A stretch of DNA of 64,000 nt. Source: Acrocarpospora pleiomorpha (GTDB taxonomy: Bacteria; Actinomycetota; Actinomycetes; Streptosporangiales; Streptosporangiaceae). Shown in pieces: positions 16,813 to 27,530 of the stretch. The position numbers were made by a program, and so were the translations under genes. The notes beneath the pieces are model-generated. The model was not told the DNA's origin. It worked only from the letters and a program-made list of their open reading frames with translations, and ran no database searches. The DNA lies in assembly GCF_009687885.1 (NCBI RefSeq), contig NZ_BLAF01000041.1, positions 1 through 64,000 of the forward strand, read 5' to 3'. Numbering within the stretch: the first letter of the stretch is position 1; every line of letters starts with the position of its first letter.

Positions 16813-16834
16813 TGGTCTAGTCCGGACTAGACCA
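16813..16834. promoter_or_regulatory. Double dre-type palindrome between the PTS operon and dasR
   Basis: A perfect 22-bp palindrome: TGGTCTAGTCC and its inverted copy GGACTAGACCA. Each arm contains a dre half-site (TGGTCTAG / CTAGACCA), but the halves are pushed apart by TCCGGA relative to the 16-bp DasR consensus. It may bind two DasR dimers or one in a stretched mode. It lies 51 bp from the SIS start and 36 bp from the dasR start, so it can control both. Confidence 0.75.
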
Positions 16835-16870
16835 GTAGGAACCCTACCTAATACGAGAGGGGAGGCAACA

Positions 16871-17602
16871 GTGGCCCAGATCGATCCCGACAGCCCGGTG
16901 CCCAAGTACTTCCAGCTGCGCGAGATCCTGCTGGACCTGATCGAGAGCAACGAACTCCCGATCGGCGCGGCGATCCCGTCAGAACGTGAGCTCTGCCAGC
17001 GTTTCGGCCTCTCCCGGATGACCGTACGGCAGGCGGTCGATCACCTGGTCTCCGAGGGGCGCCTGCATCGTGTCCCCGGCAAGGGCACCTTCGTCGCCCG
17101 CCCGAAGATCGAGCTGGCGCTCCAGCTCACCTCCTTCAGCGACGACATGCGCGCCCGTGGCCTGGAGCCCGGCTCCCGCGACCTGGATCGCCGGGTGGTC
17201 AGGGCCAGCGCCCATCTCGCCCGCGAGCTCGGCATCCAGCCCGGCGACGCGGTGCACTTCATCGAGCGCCTGCGCACGGCGGACGGGGAACCGCTGTGCG
17301 TCGAACGCGCGCACATCCCGGTGGCGCTCGCCCCCGACCTGGACGCCTACGACCTGTCCGGCCGTTCCCTCTACGCGCTGCTCGAATCGCGGTACGGACT
17401 CGTGCTGGACGCCGGCGAGCTGACCATCGACGGCGGCATCGCCGATCCGAGCGACGCCGACCTGCTCAAGCTGCCCCGCGGCGGCGCCGTGCTGCTGCTG
17501 GCCCGGCGTTCCTATGTCGGTGGGGCATGCGCGGAACTCGGGGTATCGACCTATCGCGCCGACCGCTACCAGCTCCGCACCCTCCTGGAGCCGAGGCGTT
17601 AA
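16871..17602 (+). CDS. dasR: DasR-like GntR/HutC-family regulator
   Basis: 243 residues. The N-terminal winged helix (5-75) has SERELCQRFGLSRMTVRQAVDHL and the RVPGKGTFVA wing. The C-terminal UTRA effector domain (95-240) has the FIERLRTADGEPLCVERAHIP signature. DasR represses GlcNAc uptake and use, and releases DNA on binding glucosamine-6-phosphate. The adjacent dre-type palindrome, divergent SIS-PTS operon and downstream EIIC make this assignment strong. The start ATG/GTG at 16871 follows a GAGGGGAGG site. It probably represses itself. Confidence 0.92.
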   Translation: MAQIDPDSPVPKYFQLREILLDLIESNELPIGAAIPSERELCQRFGLSRMTVRQAVDHLVSEGRLHRVPGKGTFVARPKIELALQLTSFSDDMRARGLEPGSRDLDRRVVRASAHLARELGIQPGDAVHFIERLRTADGEPLCVERAHIPVALAPDLDAYDLSGRSLYALLESRYGLVLDAGELTIDGGIADPSDADLLKLPRGGAVLLLARRSYVGGACAELGVSTYRADRYQLRTLLEPRR

Positions 17603-17631
17603 CAACCTCCCCTCTCCCTGGAGGATCACCG

Positions 17632-18954
17632 ATGAGTTCCACCGTGATGGGCGTGCTCCAGCGCCTCGGCCGGTCGCTGATGTTGCCGATCGCCGTGCTG
17701 CCCGCCGCCGCGCTGCTGCTGCGCTTCGGCCAGCCGGACATGCTGGGCTCCAACGGCGCGGAGCCGGGCGGCCTGGCCGACGTGGCCGGGTTCGGCTGGA
17801 TGGCGAACGTGGCGAAGGTGCTGGCCAACGCCGGGGACGTGCTGTTCGGGGCGCTGCCGCTGCTGTTCGCGATCGGGGTCGCGATCGGCTTCGCCCGTAA
17901 GTCGGACGGCTCCACGGCGGTGGCCGCGCTGGTGGGATACCTCATCTTCGACCGGGTCTCCAAGGGCCTGTTCTTCGACGCGCCGGCGGCGGATGTCGTA
18001 CACCAGCGGGTGTCGCAGCAGGTCGTGGGGGCGGACGGCAAGCCGGTCGAGGTGATCAACTGGGCGGCGGGGAACCCGACCGGGGTGCTCGGCGGCATCG
18101 TCATCGGCCTGGTGGCGGCGCTGCTCTGGCAGCGGTACTACCGGATCAAGCTGCCCGCCTGGCTGGCGTTCTTCGGCGGGCGCCGGTTCGTCCCGATCGT
18201 CACCGCGTTCGCGGGCGTGCTGTTAGGTGTCGTCTTCGGCCTGGTGTGGCCGCCGATCGGCGAGCTGATGAACAACTTCGGCTCCTGGCTGGCCGACCAC
18301 AACGAGGTCGGCGCCGGGGTGTACGGCACCGCCAACCGCCTGCTCATCCCGCTCGGCCTGCACCACATCATCAACTCCATCGTCTGGTTCCAGGTGCCGG
18401 GCTGCGTGGTCAACGGCACCCAGTTCACCGGCGACCTGACCTGCTACCTGCAGGGCGCGGACGGTGCGGGCTCCTTCATGACCGGCTTCTTCCCGGTGAT
18501 GATGTTCGGCCTGCCGGCGGCCGCGATCGCCATCTGGCGGGCCGCGCCGCCGCACCGCAGGACGGCGGTCGGCGGCATCATGATCTCCGCCGCGCTGGTC
18601 TCGTTCGTCACCGGCATCACCGAGCCGATCGAGTTCGCGTTCATCTTCGTCGCGCCGGTGCTGTTCGTGGTGCACGCGCTGCTGACGGGCCTGTCCATGG
18701 CGCTGCTTGCGGCGCTGGACGCGCGGCTCGGCTTCGGCTTCTCGGCCGGGGCCACGGACGCGCTGCTGAACATCGGCAAGGGCAACACGCACAACTTCTG
18801 GCTGATCATGCTGGTCGGGGTGATCTACGCGGCGGTCTACTACGTGGTCTTCAGCTTCCTGATCAGGCGGCTGAACATCATGACCCCGGGCCGGGAGCCG
18901 GAACCGGACGTGGATTCCGGCGAAAGCACCGAAACGACACAGTCCCGAGCCTAG
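17632..18954 (+). CDS. PTS EIIC membrane permease, glucose/GlcNAc family
   Basis: 440 residues with about ten hydrophobic segments. The family's ITEPIEFAF motif (substrate-site glutamate) is at about 325-335, and LHHIINSIVW precedes it. It has no fused EIIB or EIIA; those are encoded divergently at 15455 and 14997. ATG 17632 has GGAGG seven bases upstream. Only 29 bp separate it from dasR, so the two are likely co-transcribed. DasR context favours N-acetylglucosamine over glucose. The cytoplasmic tail after residue 415 is acidic and low-complexity. Confidence 0.93.
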   Translation: MSSTVMGVLQRLGRSLMLPIAVLPAAALLLRFGQPDMLGSNGAEPGGLADVAGFGWMANVAKVLANAGDVLFGALPLLFAIGVAIGFARKSDGSTAVAALVGYLIFDRVSKGLFFDAPAADVVHQRVSQQVVGADGKPVEVINWAAGNPTGVLGGIVIGLVAALLWQRYYRIKLPAWLAFFGGRRFVPIVTAFAGVLLGVVFGLVWPPIGELMNNFGSWLADHNEVGAGVYGTANRLLIPLGLHHIINSIVWFQVPGCVVNGTQFTGDLTCYLQGADGAGSFMTGFFPVMMFGLPAAAIAIWRAAPPHRRTAVGGIMISAALVSFVTGITEPIEFAFIFVAPVLFVVHALLTGLSMALLAALDARLGFGFSAGATDALLNIGKGNTHNFWLIMLVGVIYAAVYYVVFSFLIRRLNIMTPGREPEPDVDSGESTETTQSRA

Positions 18955-19132
18955 TTCGCTGATCGGTTGCGGTCGGCCGGTTCCCCGAAGCTGGTGCGCC
19001 AGCGTGGTGGATCTTCGTGGCGACTGCGGGCGAATCGCCGTACCGGGCCCAAGAAAATGGCGCGGGCATATTTCGCAGGGTGGGCCGGAATCTCTTGTAG
19101 GGGTCTGATTGTCCGACCCCCTCGGAGACTCG

Positions 19133-19588
19133 ATGCCCCAGCCGATCCCCCTCCCCCGGCTCGTGCCCGTCCCCCCAGCCGACCCGCCGTACGACGAACA
19201 GCCGCGAACCACCGGTTCCCTGGCTTTGGCGCCCCAGCCCGTACGGGAGCGGCGGCCGCTGGCGATCGGGACATCCGGCTCCATCCCCAACGAACGACGC
19301 CTGCGCGGCCTCGGCCAGGCGCTCGCCGAGATCCTCGCCGGTCGAAGACCGCCCGAGACCATCCAGGACCGCATGTCCGAACGCGCCTACACCGAACTGA
19401 TCCGAGCCGGAAAGATGATCGAAACCCCGCGCGCGCCGATGGTCGGCGTCCCCCACGTGCAGTCCCCCCGCCCCGGAGCGGTGGAAATGTGCCTGCTCGT
19501 GCACTGCGGCCCGCGCAGCCGCGCCCTCGCCATCCGCCTCGAGAAGTTCGGCGCCCAGTGGCTGATCACCGACTTCGAAACCGCCTGA
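19133..19588 (+). CDS. Rv3235-family (DUF6459) protein
   Basis: About 151 residues starting at ATG 19133 behind CGGAGA. The N-terminal third is proline-rich (PQPIPLPRLVPVPPADP) and likely disordered. The conserved part runs from RLRGLGQALAEILAGRRPPETIQD to the end, with HCGPRSRALAIRLEKFGAQW. This matches the Rv3235-like family that sits beside secA across actinobacteria. No transmembrane segment; biochemical role unknown. A bidirectional terminator separates it from convergent secA. Confidence 0.85.
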   Translation: MPQPIPLPRLVPVPPADPPYDEQPRTTGSLALAPQPVRERRPLAIGTSGSIPNERRLRGLGQALAEILAGRRPPETIQDRMSERAYTELIRAGKMIETPRAPMVGVPHVQSPRPGAVEMCLLVHCGPRSRALAIRLEKFGAQWLITDFETA

Positions 19589-19596
19589 GACGACGA

Positions 19597-19621
19597 AGCC
19601 CGCGCCACCAGGGCGCGGGCT
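19597..19621. terminator. Bidirectional hairpin between the DUF6459 gene and secA
   Basis: AGCCCGCGCC (19597-19606) and GGCGCGGGCT (19612-19621) pair perfectly over 10 bp around a 5-nt loop, between two convergent stop codons. Confidence 0.85.
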
Positions 19622-19634
19622 CCGTCAGAACCGT

Positions 19635-22436
<2,802 letters not shown>

Positions 22437-22686
22437 GGTTAGTAAAGCTCCTCGCAGGTCTACCCCGGCTCATCCACCGAGGTTGAGGACAAGACATACT
22501 TCCCCGAAGCCATCGTAGGCGGTTCCACCACCGGACACAGCCACCCGACACAGCCGTCTGACGCCGGGTAGAGGAAGAGCGGAGGTCCCAGGGGCGCACC
22601 GAGGGGGCATGTCGCTAGGCTCAACCCTGACAAACGTACGAACGAGGCTCCGTGTTCCGGCGGGGCGGGTCAGGTAGGTAGCGGAT

Positions 22687-23004
22687 ATGGCAGAAACTGC
22701 GCACCAGGGCAGTCACGGGGGCAGCGCCAAATCGTGGCTCGCCGTCTCCGTCATCCTGATCGGGTTCACCGTCGGCGGGGTGGCGCTGACCGGGCTCGGC
22801 GGGAACTCGGGCCCCAACTGGCTGTTCGTCTGGGTCGGCGTGGGCATCTGCGGGGTCGGCGGCCTGCTGGCACTGATCTTCGACATCTTCTCCGACGTCA
22901 TCGTGGACGCGCCCCGGGCCCTGGCGGCGCAGGAACACCACTCGCCGCACGAGGCCAGGCTGGAGCAGGCCGAACACGAGCGCAAGGCCCTCGAGGCCAA
23001 CTGA
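22687..23004 (+). CDS. Small two-TM membrane protein, HGxxPAAW-like
   Basis: 105 residues. The opening HGGSAKSWLAVSVILIG resembles the actinobacterial HGxxPAAW family, though the PAAW is AKSW here. Two hydrophobic segments at about 17-37 and 43-66 are followed by a charged C-terminal tail (HHSPHEARLEQAEHERKALE) predicted to be helical and cytoplasmic. In other actinobacteria similar proteins lie near tryptophan or membrane genes; no role is established. Divergent from secA. Confidence 0.72.
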   Translation: MAETAHQGSHGGSAKSWLAVSVILIGFTVGGVALTGLGGNSGPNWLFVWVGVGICGVGGLLALIFDIFSDVIVDAPRALAAQEHHSPHEARLEQAEHERKALEAN

Positions 23005-23083
23005 TCCCGATAAATCCGGATTTGTCGGGTGAGCCGAAACCGGTGTAGCCGTTTTGTCGGTGGCGGGTTCTACCATCGGGCCT

Positions 23084-24424
23084 GTGACGGAATCGACGGT
23101 GCGCAAGGCAGGGCCTGAGACAGTTCCCAGCATGGTTCCCGAGACGGCGCCCGACGCGGGGCATTCGTCCGAACCTGAGCCGGTCCGAAAGGCAGGGCCC
23201 ACGACAGTTCCCGCGACGGGACATCCGACCGGGCTCGAGATGGTGCACGATCTGACGGCCGACGAGGCTCGGCGGCTGATTCTTCGCGCCCAGGGTTTCC
23301 TGGGCGCCGAAGGCCGCCGCGGCGGCGCCCCCGCGATGTTGCGCCGCCTCGGCGCGGTCCAGCTGGACACGATCTCGGTGCTGGCTCGCTCCCACGAACT
23401 GGTCGCCTACGCCCGCCTCGGCGCGGTCGGCCGCGACACGGTCGAACGCGCCTACTGGAGCGGCGACGCCTTCGAATACTGGTGCCACGCCGCCTGCGTC
23501 CTCCCCCTCGAACACTGGCCGCTGTTCGGCTTTCGCCGCCGCGCCTACCGCGACCGCGGCGTGCGCTGGCACGAGGTCCCCGCCACCATCGACAAGGTCC
23601 TCGACCGGGTCCGCGCCGAGGGCCCGGTGACCACCACCGACATCGGCGGCGCCAAGAACGGCGGCCCCTGGTGGGACTGGTCCGACTCGAAGATCTCCAT
23701 CGAGTTCCTGCTCGACATCGGCGAGGTCGTCTGCGTCAAGCGGGTCGGCTGGCGCCGCGTCTACGACCTGGCCGAGCGGGTCGTCCCCGCGCACCTGCGC
23801 GAGACCGAACTCGCCGACGCCGAAGCCGTGACCCGTCTGACCCGCGTCGCGGGCGAGTCCCTGGCCGTCGCCACCCGCGCCGACCTCGTCGACTACACCC
23901 GGGTCAAGGGCGAACACGCCGCCCACCTCGACGAGGCCCTCCAGAGCGGCGCCTCCGGCCTGGTCCCCGTCCATGTCTCCGGCTGGCCTCCCGCCCGCAC
24001 CCGCGGCACCCCTGTGACCATGACCGGCCTCCCCGCCGCCCGCAGCCGCACCCCCAACGCCTGGGCCGACCCCGCCGCCCTCGCCGCGGGAGACCCCCGG
24101 GGCCGCCACCGCACGACCCCGCTCTCCCCCTTCGACTCCCTCATCTGGGACCGCGCCCGCACCGAACGCGTCTTCGGCATGACCCACCGCCTGGAGGCCT
24201 ACGTCCCCAAGGACAAACGCGTCCACGGCTACTTCGCGATGCCGATCCTCTCCGGCGGCAAACTCGTCGCCCGCGTCGACCCGGCCCGCGAAGGCGACAC
24301 CCTCATCGCCCGCCAGGTCACCCTGGAACCCGGCACCAAATCCCTGGACGCCGTCCACGCGGCCCTGACTGAAGCAGCCAGCTGGGTCAACTGCACTCAA
24401 ATCCGCATCGACCGAGTGACCTGA
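23084..24424 (+). CDS. Winged-helix HTH_42 protein, YcaQ/AlkX-type DNA glycosylase family
   Basis: About 446 residues. The conserved region begins near ATG 23240 (MVHDLTADEARRLILRAQGF). It contains VQLDTISVLARSHELVAY, with the Q-x-D active-site pair of YcaQ/AlkX glycosylases, which unhook DNA interstrand crosslinks and alkylated bases. Aromatic-rich FEYWCHAACVLPLEHWPLF and PFDSLIWDRARTERVFG are family hallmarks. The start is unsure: GTG 23084 is given, but residues before 23240 are a low-complexity direct duplication (VRKAGP..TVP twice, 84 bp apart) and may be untranslated. The 3' end is partly duplicated just downstream. Confidence 0.82.
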   Translation: MTESTVRKAGPETVPSMVPETAPDAGHSSEPEPVRKAGPTTVPATGHPTGLEMVHDLTADEARRLILRAQGFLGAEGRRGGAPAMLRRLGAVQLDTISVLARSHELVAYARLGAVGRDTVERAYWSGDAFEYWCHAACVLPLEHWPLFGFRRRAYRDRGVRWHEVPATIDKVLDRVRAEGPVTTTDIGGAKNGGPWWDWSDSKISIEFLLDIGEVVCVKRVGWRRVYDLAERVVPAHLRETELADAEAVTRLTRVAGESLAVATRADLVDYTRVKGEHAAHLDEALQSGASGLVPVHVSGWPPARTRGTPVTMTGLPAARSRTPNAWADPAALAAGDPRGRHRTTPLSPFDSLIWDRARTERVFGMTHRLEAYVPKDKRVHGYFAMPILSGGKLVARVDPAREGDTLIARQVTLEPGTKSLDAVHAALTEAASWVNCTQIRIDRVT

Positions 24425-24436
24425 TCCCGCTACCGT

Positions 24437-24553
24437 CCCTGCAACCTGGCACCAATTCCCTGGACGCCTACGGCCCCGACCGATGCAGCCACCCGGGTCA
24501 ACTGCGCTCAAATCCACATCAACCGGGTGAGCTGAATCGGTTATCGCCCCTGT
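24437..24553. repeat. Decayed tandem duplicate of the preceding gene's 3' end
   Basis: This segment repeats 24322-24441 with substitutions and a small deletion. For example GGCACCAATTCCCTGGACGCC matches GGCACCAAATCCCTGGACGCC, and GGGTCAACTGCGCTCAAATCC matches GGGTCAACTGCACTCAAATCC. Similarity continues past the stop codon (GCTACCGTCCCTG versus GTTATCGCCCCTG). It has no start and is not a gene. Confidence 0.85.
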
Positions 24554-24711
24554 GCGAACAGCGAATCCACGATCGGGCCGATCCCCCGAGTCGAATCACG
24601 CGCCTGCTGCCGTTCAGCGTCGGTCATCCTCGGACGCGGCGGGAGTTCCACCAGCAGTCCGAGACGGCGCGCCCGCGCGCGAAGCTCCGCGCGGCGCGCG
24701 GCGGGCGTCAG
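24541..24711 (-). CDS. Small ORF coupled to the orphan response regulator, likely CTG start
   Basis: 56 residues, running LTPAARRAELRARARRLG, then LLVELPPRPRMTDAERQQ, then ARDSTRGIGPIVDSLFAQGR. The reading is basic, helical and protein-like. The only in-frame candidate near the top is CTG 24711, which overlaps the response-regulator stop as CTGA and has GGAG five bases upstream. GTG at 24651 would give a 36-residue version. I do not recognise a family. Translational coupling suggests co-expression with the regulator. Confidence 0.5.
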   Translation of the reverse strand: MTPAARRAELRARARRLGLLVELPPRPRMTDAERQQARDSTRGIGPIVDSLFAQGR

Positions 24712-25421
24712 GTGATCTCCAGGAGGCGTTCGCGGACCGCGTAGACGACGGCTTCCATGCGGGAGTGGAGCTGGAGTTTCTCCAGGATGTTGCGGACGTG
24801 GTTCTTGACGGTGTTCTCGGAGATGAACAGGTCCTTGGCGATTTCGCGGTTGTTCATGCCCTTGGCGACCAGGCGGAGGACTTCCATCTCGCGGTCGGTG
24901 AGGCGGGGGACCGGGAGCTGCGGGGGGCGTTCGGCTTCCTTGCGGCTGATGCTGGCGAACTCGGTGATGAGCTTGGTCGCCATGGCCGGGTTGATGAAGG
25001 ACTGGCCGCCGTGCACGCCGCGGACCGCGTCGGGGACCTCGTCGATCTGCACGTCCTTGAGCAGGTAGCCGGTCGCGCCGGCCTTGAACGCCTCGAAGAG
25101 GTCCTCCTCCTCGTCGCTGGCGGTCAGCATGATGATCCGGGCGGACGGCATGCTCTCCTTGATGCCCCGGGCGGCCTGGATGCCGTCCCTGCGGGGCATG
25201 CGCACGTCCATCAGGATCACGTCGGGCAGCAGGCGTTCGGCGAGCTCGGCCGCCTCCTGGCCATCGCTCGCCTCCCCGACGACCTCGATGTCATCCTCCG
25301 CGGCCAGCGCCAGCTCCAGGCTGCGCCGGATCAACGCGTGATCGTCGACTATCAGGACACGGATCGGTTCGTTACGACCAGCAGAGCGGGCCACCTCGTC
25401 CCGCTCGCCGCGCTCACTCAC
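24708..25421 (-). CDS. NarL/LuxR-family response regulator (orphan)
   Basis: 237 residues. The receiver domain (about 20-140) has the acidic pair DD26-27, phosphoacceptor Asp72 in LMDVRMP and Lys in YLLKDV. The LuxR-type HTH (about 170-230) has LTDREMEVLRLVAKGMNNREIA and VKNHVRNILEKL. No histidine kinase gene is adjacent. An orthologous regulator sits between hpf and secA in streptomycetes, so it belongs to the core block rather than being acquired. GTG start at 25421 follows GGAGGAGCT. Confidence 0.93.
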   Translation of the reverse strand: MSERGERDEVARSAGRNEPIRVLIVDDHALIRRSLELALAAEDDIEVVGEASDGQEAAELAERLLPDVILMDVRMPRRDGIQAARGIKESMPSARIIMLTASDEEEDLFEAFKAGATGYLLKDVQIDEVPDAVRGVHGGQSFINPAMATKLITEFASISRKEAERPPQLPVPRLTDREMEVLRLVAKGMNNREIAKDLFISENTVKNHVRNILEKLQLHSRMEAVVYAVRERLLEIT

Positions 25422-25527
25422 AGCTCCTCCTCGTGGGGGGCCAAGGTCGCTGGACCGCCATCATGGCATGGCTTCCAGCCCTGGCGAGGATCTTCATTAT
25501 CGATCTTCGTCGGTACCGTTGAGCGCC

Positions 25528-25564
25528 CGGCGCCCCGCACCATCAACGATGATGTGGGGCGCCG
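25528..25564. terminator. Hairpin downstream of hpf
   Basis: CGGCGCCCC (25528-25536) pairs with GGGGCGCCG (25556-25564), with extra partial pairing (CATCA/TGATG) inside. It lies between the hpf stop and the response-regulator promoter. Confidence 0.75.
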
Positions 25565-25596
25565 AGTTCCTGCATGAAGGGTAGGGCGACTCGGGG

Positions 25597-26265
25597 TCAG
25601 CTTTCGACGAGCCTCAGCACGCCGTAGTCGTAACCACGGCGCCGGTAGACGACGCTGGGCTGCCCGCCCTCCTTGTCGCGGAACAGGAAGAAGTCGTGGC
25701 CGACCAGTTCCATCTCCAGGAGGGCCTGGTCGATGGTGATCGGGTCGGCCTGGTGGAACTTCTCCCGGACGACCAGCGGACCGTCGCCGTCCTGTTCGAT
25801 CGGGATGATGGGCTCGGTATAGCCGTTGCGCTTCTGCGGTGGGACGTAGTCGTACTGGGGCTCTGGCTCGGGTACACGAATCCGCGTCGAGTCGGATTCC
25901 TGGTTGACGTCGGCCAGCGCCGCGGTGAGCTCGGCCACCGAGGGCGGGCAGTTCTTCCCGTGATGGATCTTGCGCCGATCGCTGATCCGGCGCAGCCGTG
26001 ACTCGAGCTTGCCGAGAGCGATGTCGAGGGCGGAGAACCGGTCGTCCGCGGCCGCCTCGGCCCGGATCGCCGGGCCCTTGCAGTGGATGGTGAGTTCCAC
26101 TCGCTCTCGCTGATCCGCCATCCGCGGATTCCGCTCCTTGGACACTTCCACGTCCACGCGGATGAGTTTGTTGTCCAGACGCTCGATTCTGGCCAGCTTG
26201 GTCGTCACATGATCACGGAAACGGTCACTCACTCCGGTGTGCCGTCCCTTGACGATGATGTCCAC
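25597..26265 (-). CDS. hpf: Long-form ribosome hibernation promoting factor
   Basis: 222 residues from GTG 26265, with AAGGGGGG seven bases upstream; upstream residues of the open frame are not family-like. The N-terminal domain (1-105) begins MDIIVKGRHTGVSDRFRDHV and binds the 30S subunit. A linker rich in Pro/Glu follows. The C-terminal dimerisation domain (about 165-222) has VVREKFHQADPITIDQALLEMELVGHDFFLF and YRRRGYDYGVLRLVE. Long HPF pairs ribosomes into inactive 100S dimers in stationary phase or hypoxia. A 520-bp non-coding leader precedes it. Confidence 0.96.
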   Translation of the reverse strand: MDIIVKGRHTGVSDRFRDHVTTKLARIERLDNKLIRVDVEVSKERNPRMADQRERVELTIHCKGPAIRAEAAADDRFSALDIALGKLESRLRRISDRRKIHHGKNCPPSVAELTAALADVNQESDSTRIRVPEPEPQYDYVPPQKRNGYTEPIIPIEQDGDGPLVVREKFHQADPITIDQALLEMELVGHDFFLFRDKEGGQPSVVYRRRGYDYGVLRLVES

Positions 26266-26786
26266 GCAAAAGCCCCCCTTCGCCTCTCGACTGACATGAA
26301 GGAGCACCCGTCCGGCCGACCTGGTCTTCGTCCCCACATCCGCCTGCTGAGGGGTTCGCGGCTCTGTGCCACTACTGCCCTTCTCTCCTGGCGGGGGCCA
26401 TCTGGACCCCCGGGAAGGCAGGACTTACCTCTAAGCCGCACCGTGATCGGTCGACCAAGAGTCGCCTTACGTGGACCGTTTTGCCTGCGGCTGGCATCGG
26501 CTAGCCAGGCCGAAACCCTCACGGGAGTCGGTCCGGCGCAACCACGGACCCGAACGGGTGCCATGTCCTGAACGCTAGTCGCTACCGGGCCGAATGTCAG
26601 CCGTGCGCTCGCGCGGAAGATCACGGTCGGTGATTTTCCCCGGTGGCGGGCGGGGTGGGAGGTTGCCGTGTTCGTGGCGGTTGCCTCTGCTAAGCGAACG
26701 CCGGTCGACCAGGCTGACCAGGGGGGCTGCCGTGGTCAGGCCATGGCGGTGTGACCATCGGGCCAGACCGTTATTTAACTGTTTCT
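26266..26786. other. Long non-coding stretch between hpf and comF
   Basis: About 520 bp with no plausible gene on either strand. It must hold the hpf promoter and 5' leader. A less GC-rich patch (TTATTTAACTGTTTCTTTACC, 26771-26791) lies at the comF end. No riboswitch was recognised. Confidence 0.5.
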
Positions 26787-27497
26787 TTACCTAGGGTCAC
26801 GGACCAAATTTTGATCATCCCGGGCGTGTCGCGTTGCGGTCACCCGCTTCCTCGTGGCCGCGACCGTCACCGCGATGGGCGCCGCCACCCCCGCCGCGCG
26901 CAATGCCGACGCGGCGGCCGCCAGCGTCGCCCCCGTCGTCACCACATCGTCGACCAGCACGGCCATCGGGCCCGCAGACGGCCTAACCCGACCTGCGGCG
27001 ACCACATACCCACCGGCCAAGTTCTCGGCCCGCTCGGGCGCGCTCAGCCCCGCCTGATCGGCCACCCGCCGCCGCTGCCGCAGCACCGGCGCGAGCCTGA
27101 CCGGCCACCCGGACCCCCGCAGATCCCGTACGGCCACCGCCGCCATCCCCCGCACCGGATCATGCCCCCGGCGGCGGGTCACGGCCGGGGAACTCGGCAC
27201 GGGCACGAGCTCCAGCGCACGGCGCGAATCACCCACCGCGACGGCGATGGTCGCCGCCAGACAGCCACCTAACTGTGGCCTTAGCGATACCCTCCCGCGC
27301 TCCTTGAAAGCGAGCAGCAACCGCCGCACCGCCCCCGCGTACTCCGCCGCGGCCCAGCACTCCGGCAACCCGGGCGGCGGATTCTCGGGAGGCCGCGGCG
27401 ACGGCAGGCCGCGCAGCAGCGCCGTACAGACCGGGCAGATCAGGAAGCCCGCGCGGCCGCATCCGGCGCAGCGCGGCGGCAGGAGCAGGTCGAGCAC
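26787..27497 (-). CDS. ComF-family phosphoribosyltransferase-like protein
   Basis: 236 residues. An N-terminal zinc site CAGC...CPVC lies at residues 10-24. A PRTase domain follows, with the PRPP-loop motif VLVDDVVTTGATLA near 180 and the ComF signature RQRRRVADQAGLSAPERAENL near 138-158. ComF proteins accompany DNA uptake in competent bacteria; in actinobacteria the gene is conserved next to hpf and lpqB but its role is undefined. It starts 33 bp after lpqB on the same strand. Confidence 0.9.
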   Translation of the reverse strand: MLDLLLPPRCAGCGRAGFLICPVCTALLRGLPSPRPPENPPPGLPECWAAAEYAGAVRRLLLAFKERGRVSLRPQLGGCLAATIAVAVGDSRRALELVPVPSSPAVTRRRGHDPVRGMAAVAVRDLRGSGWPVRLAPVLRQRRRVADQAGLSAPERAENLAGGYVVAAGRVRPSAGPMAVLVDDVVTTGATLAAAASALRAAGVAAPIAVTVAATRKRVTATRHARDDQNLVRDPR

Positions 27498-27530
27498 CCG
27501 CCCACAATGGCGGACGGCACCGACAGAACC

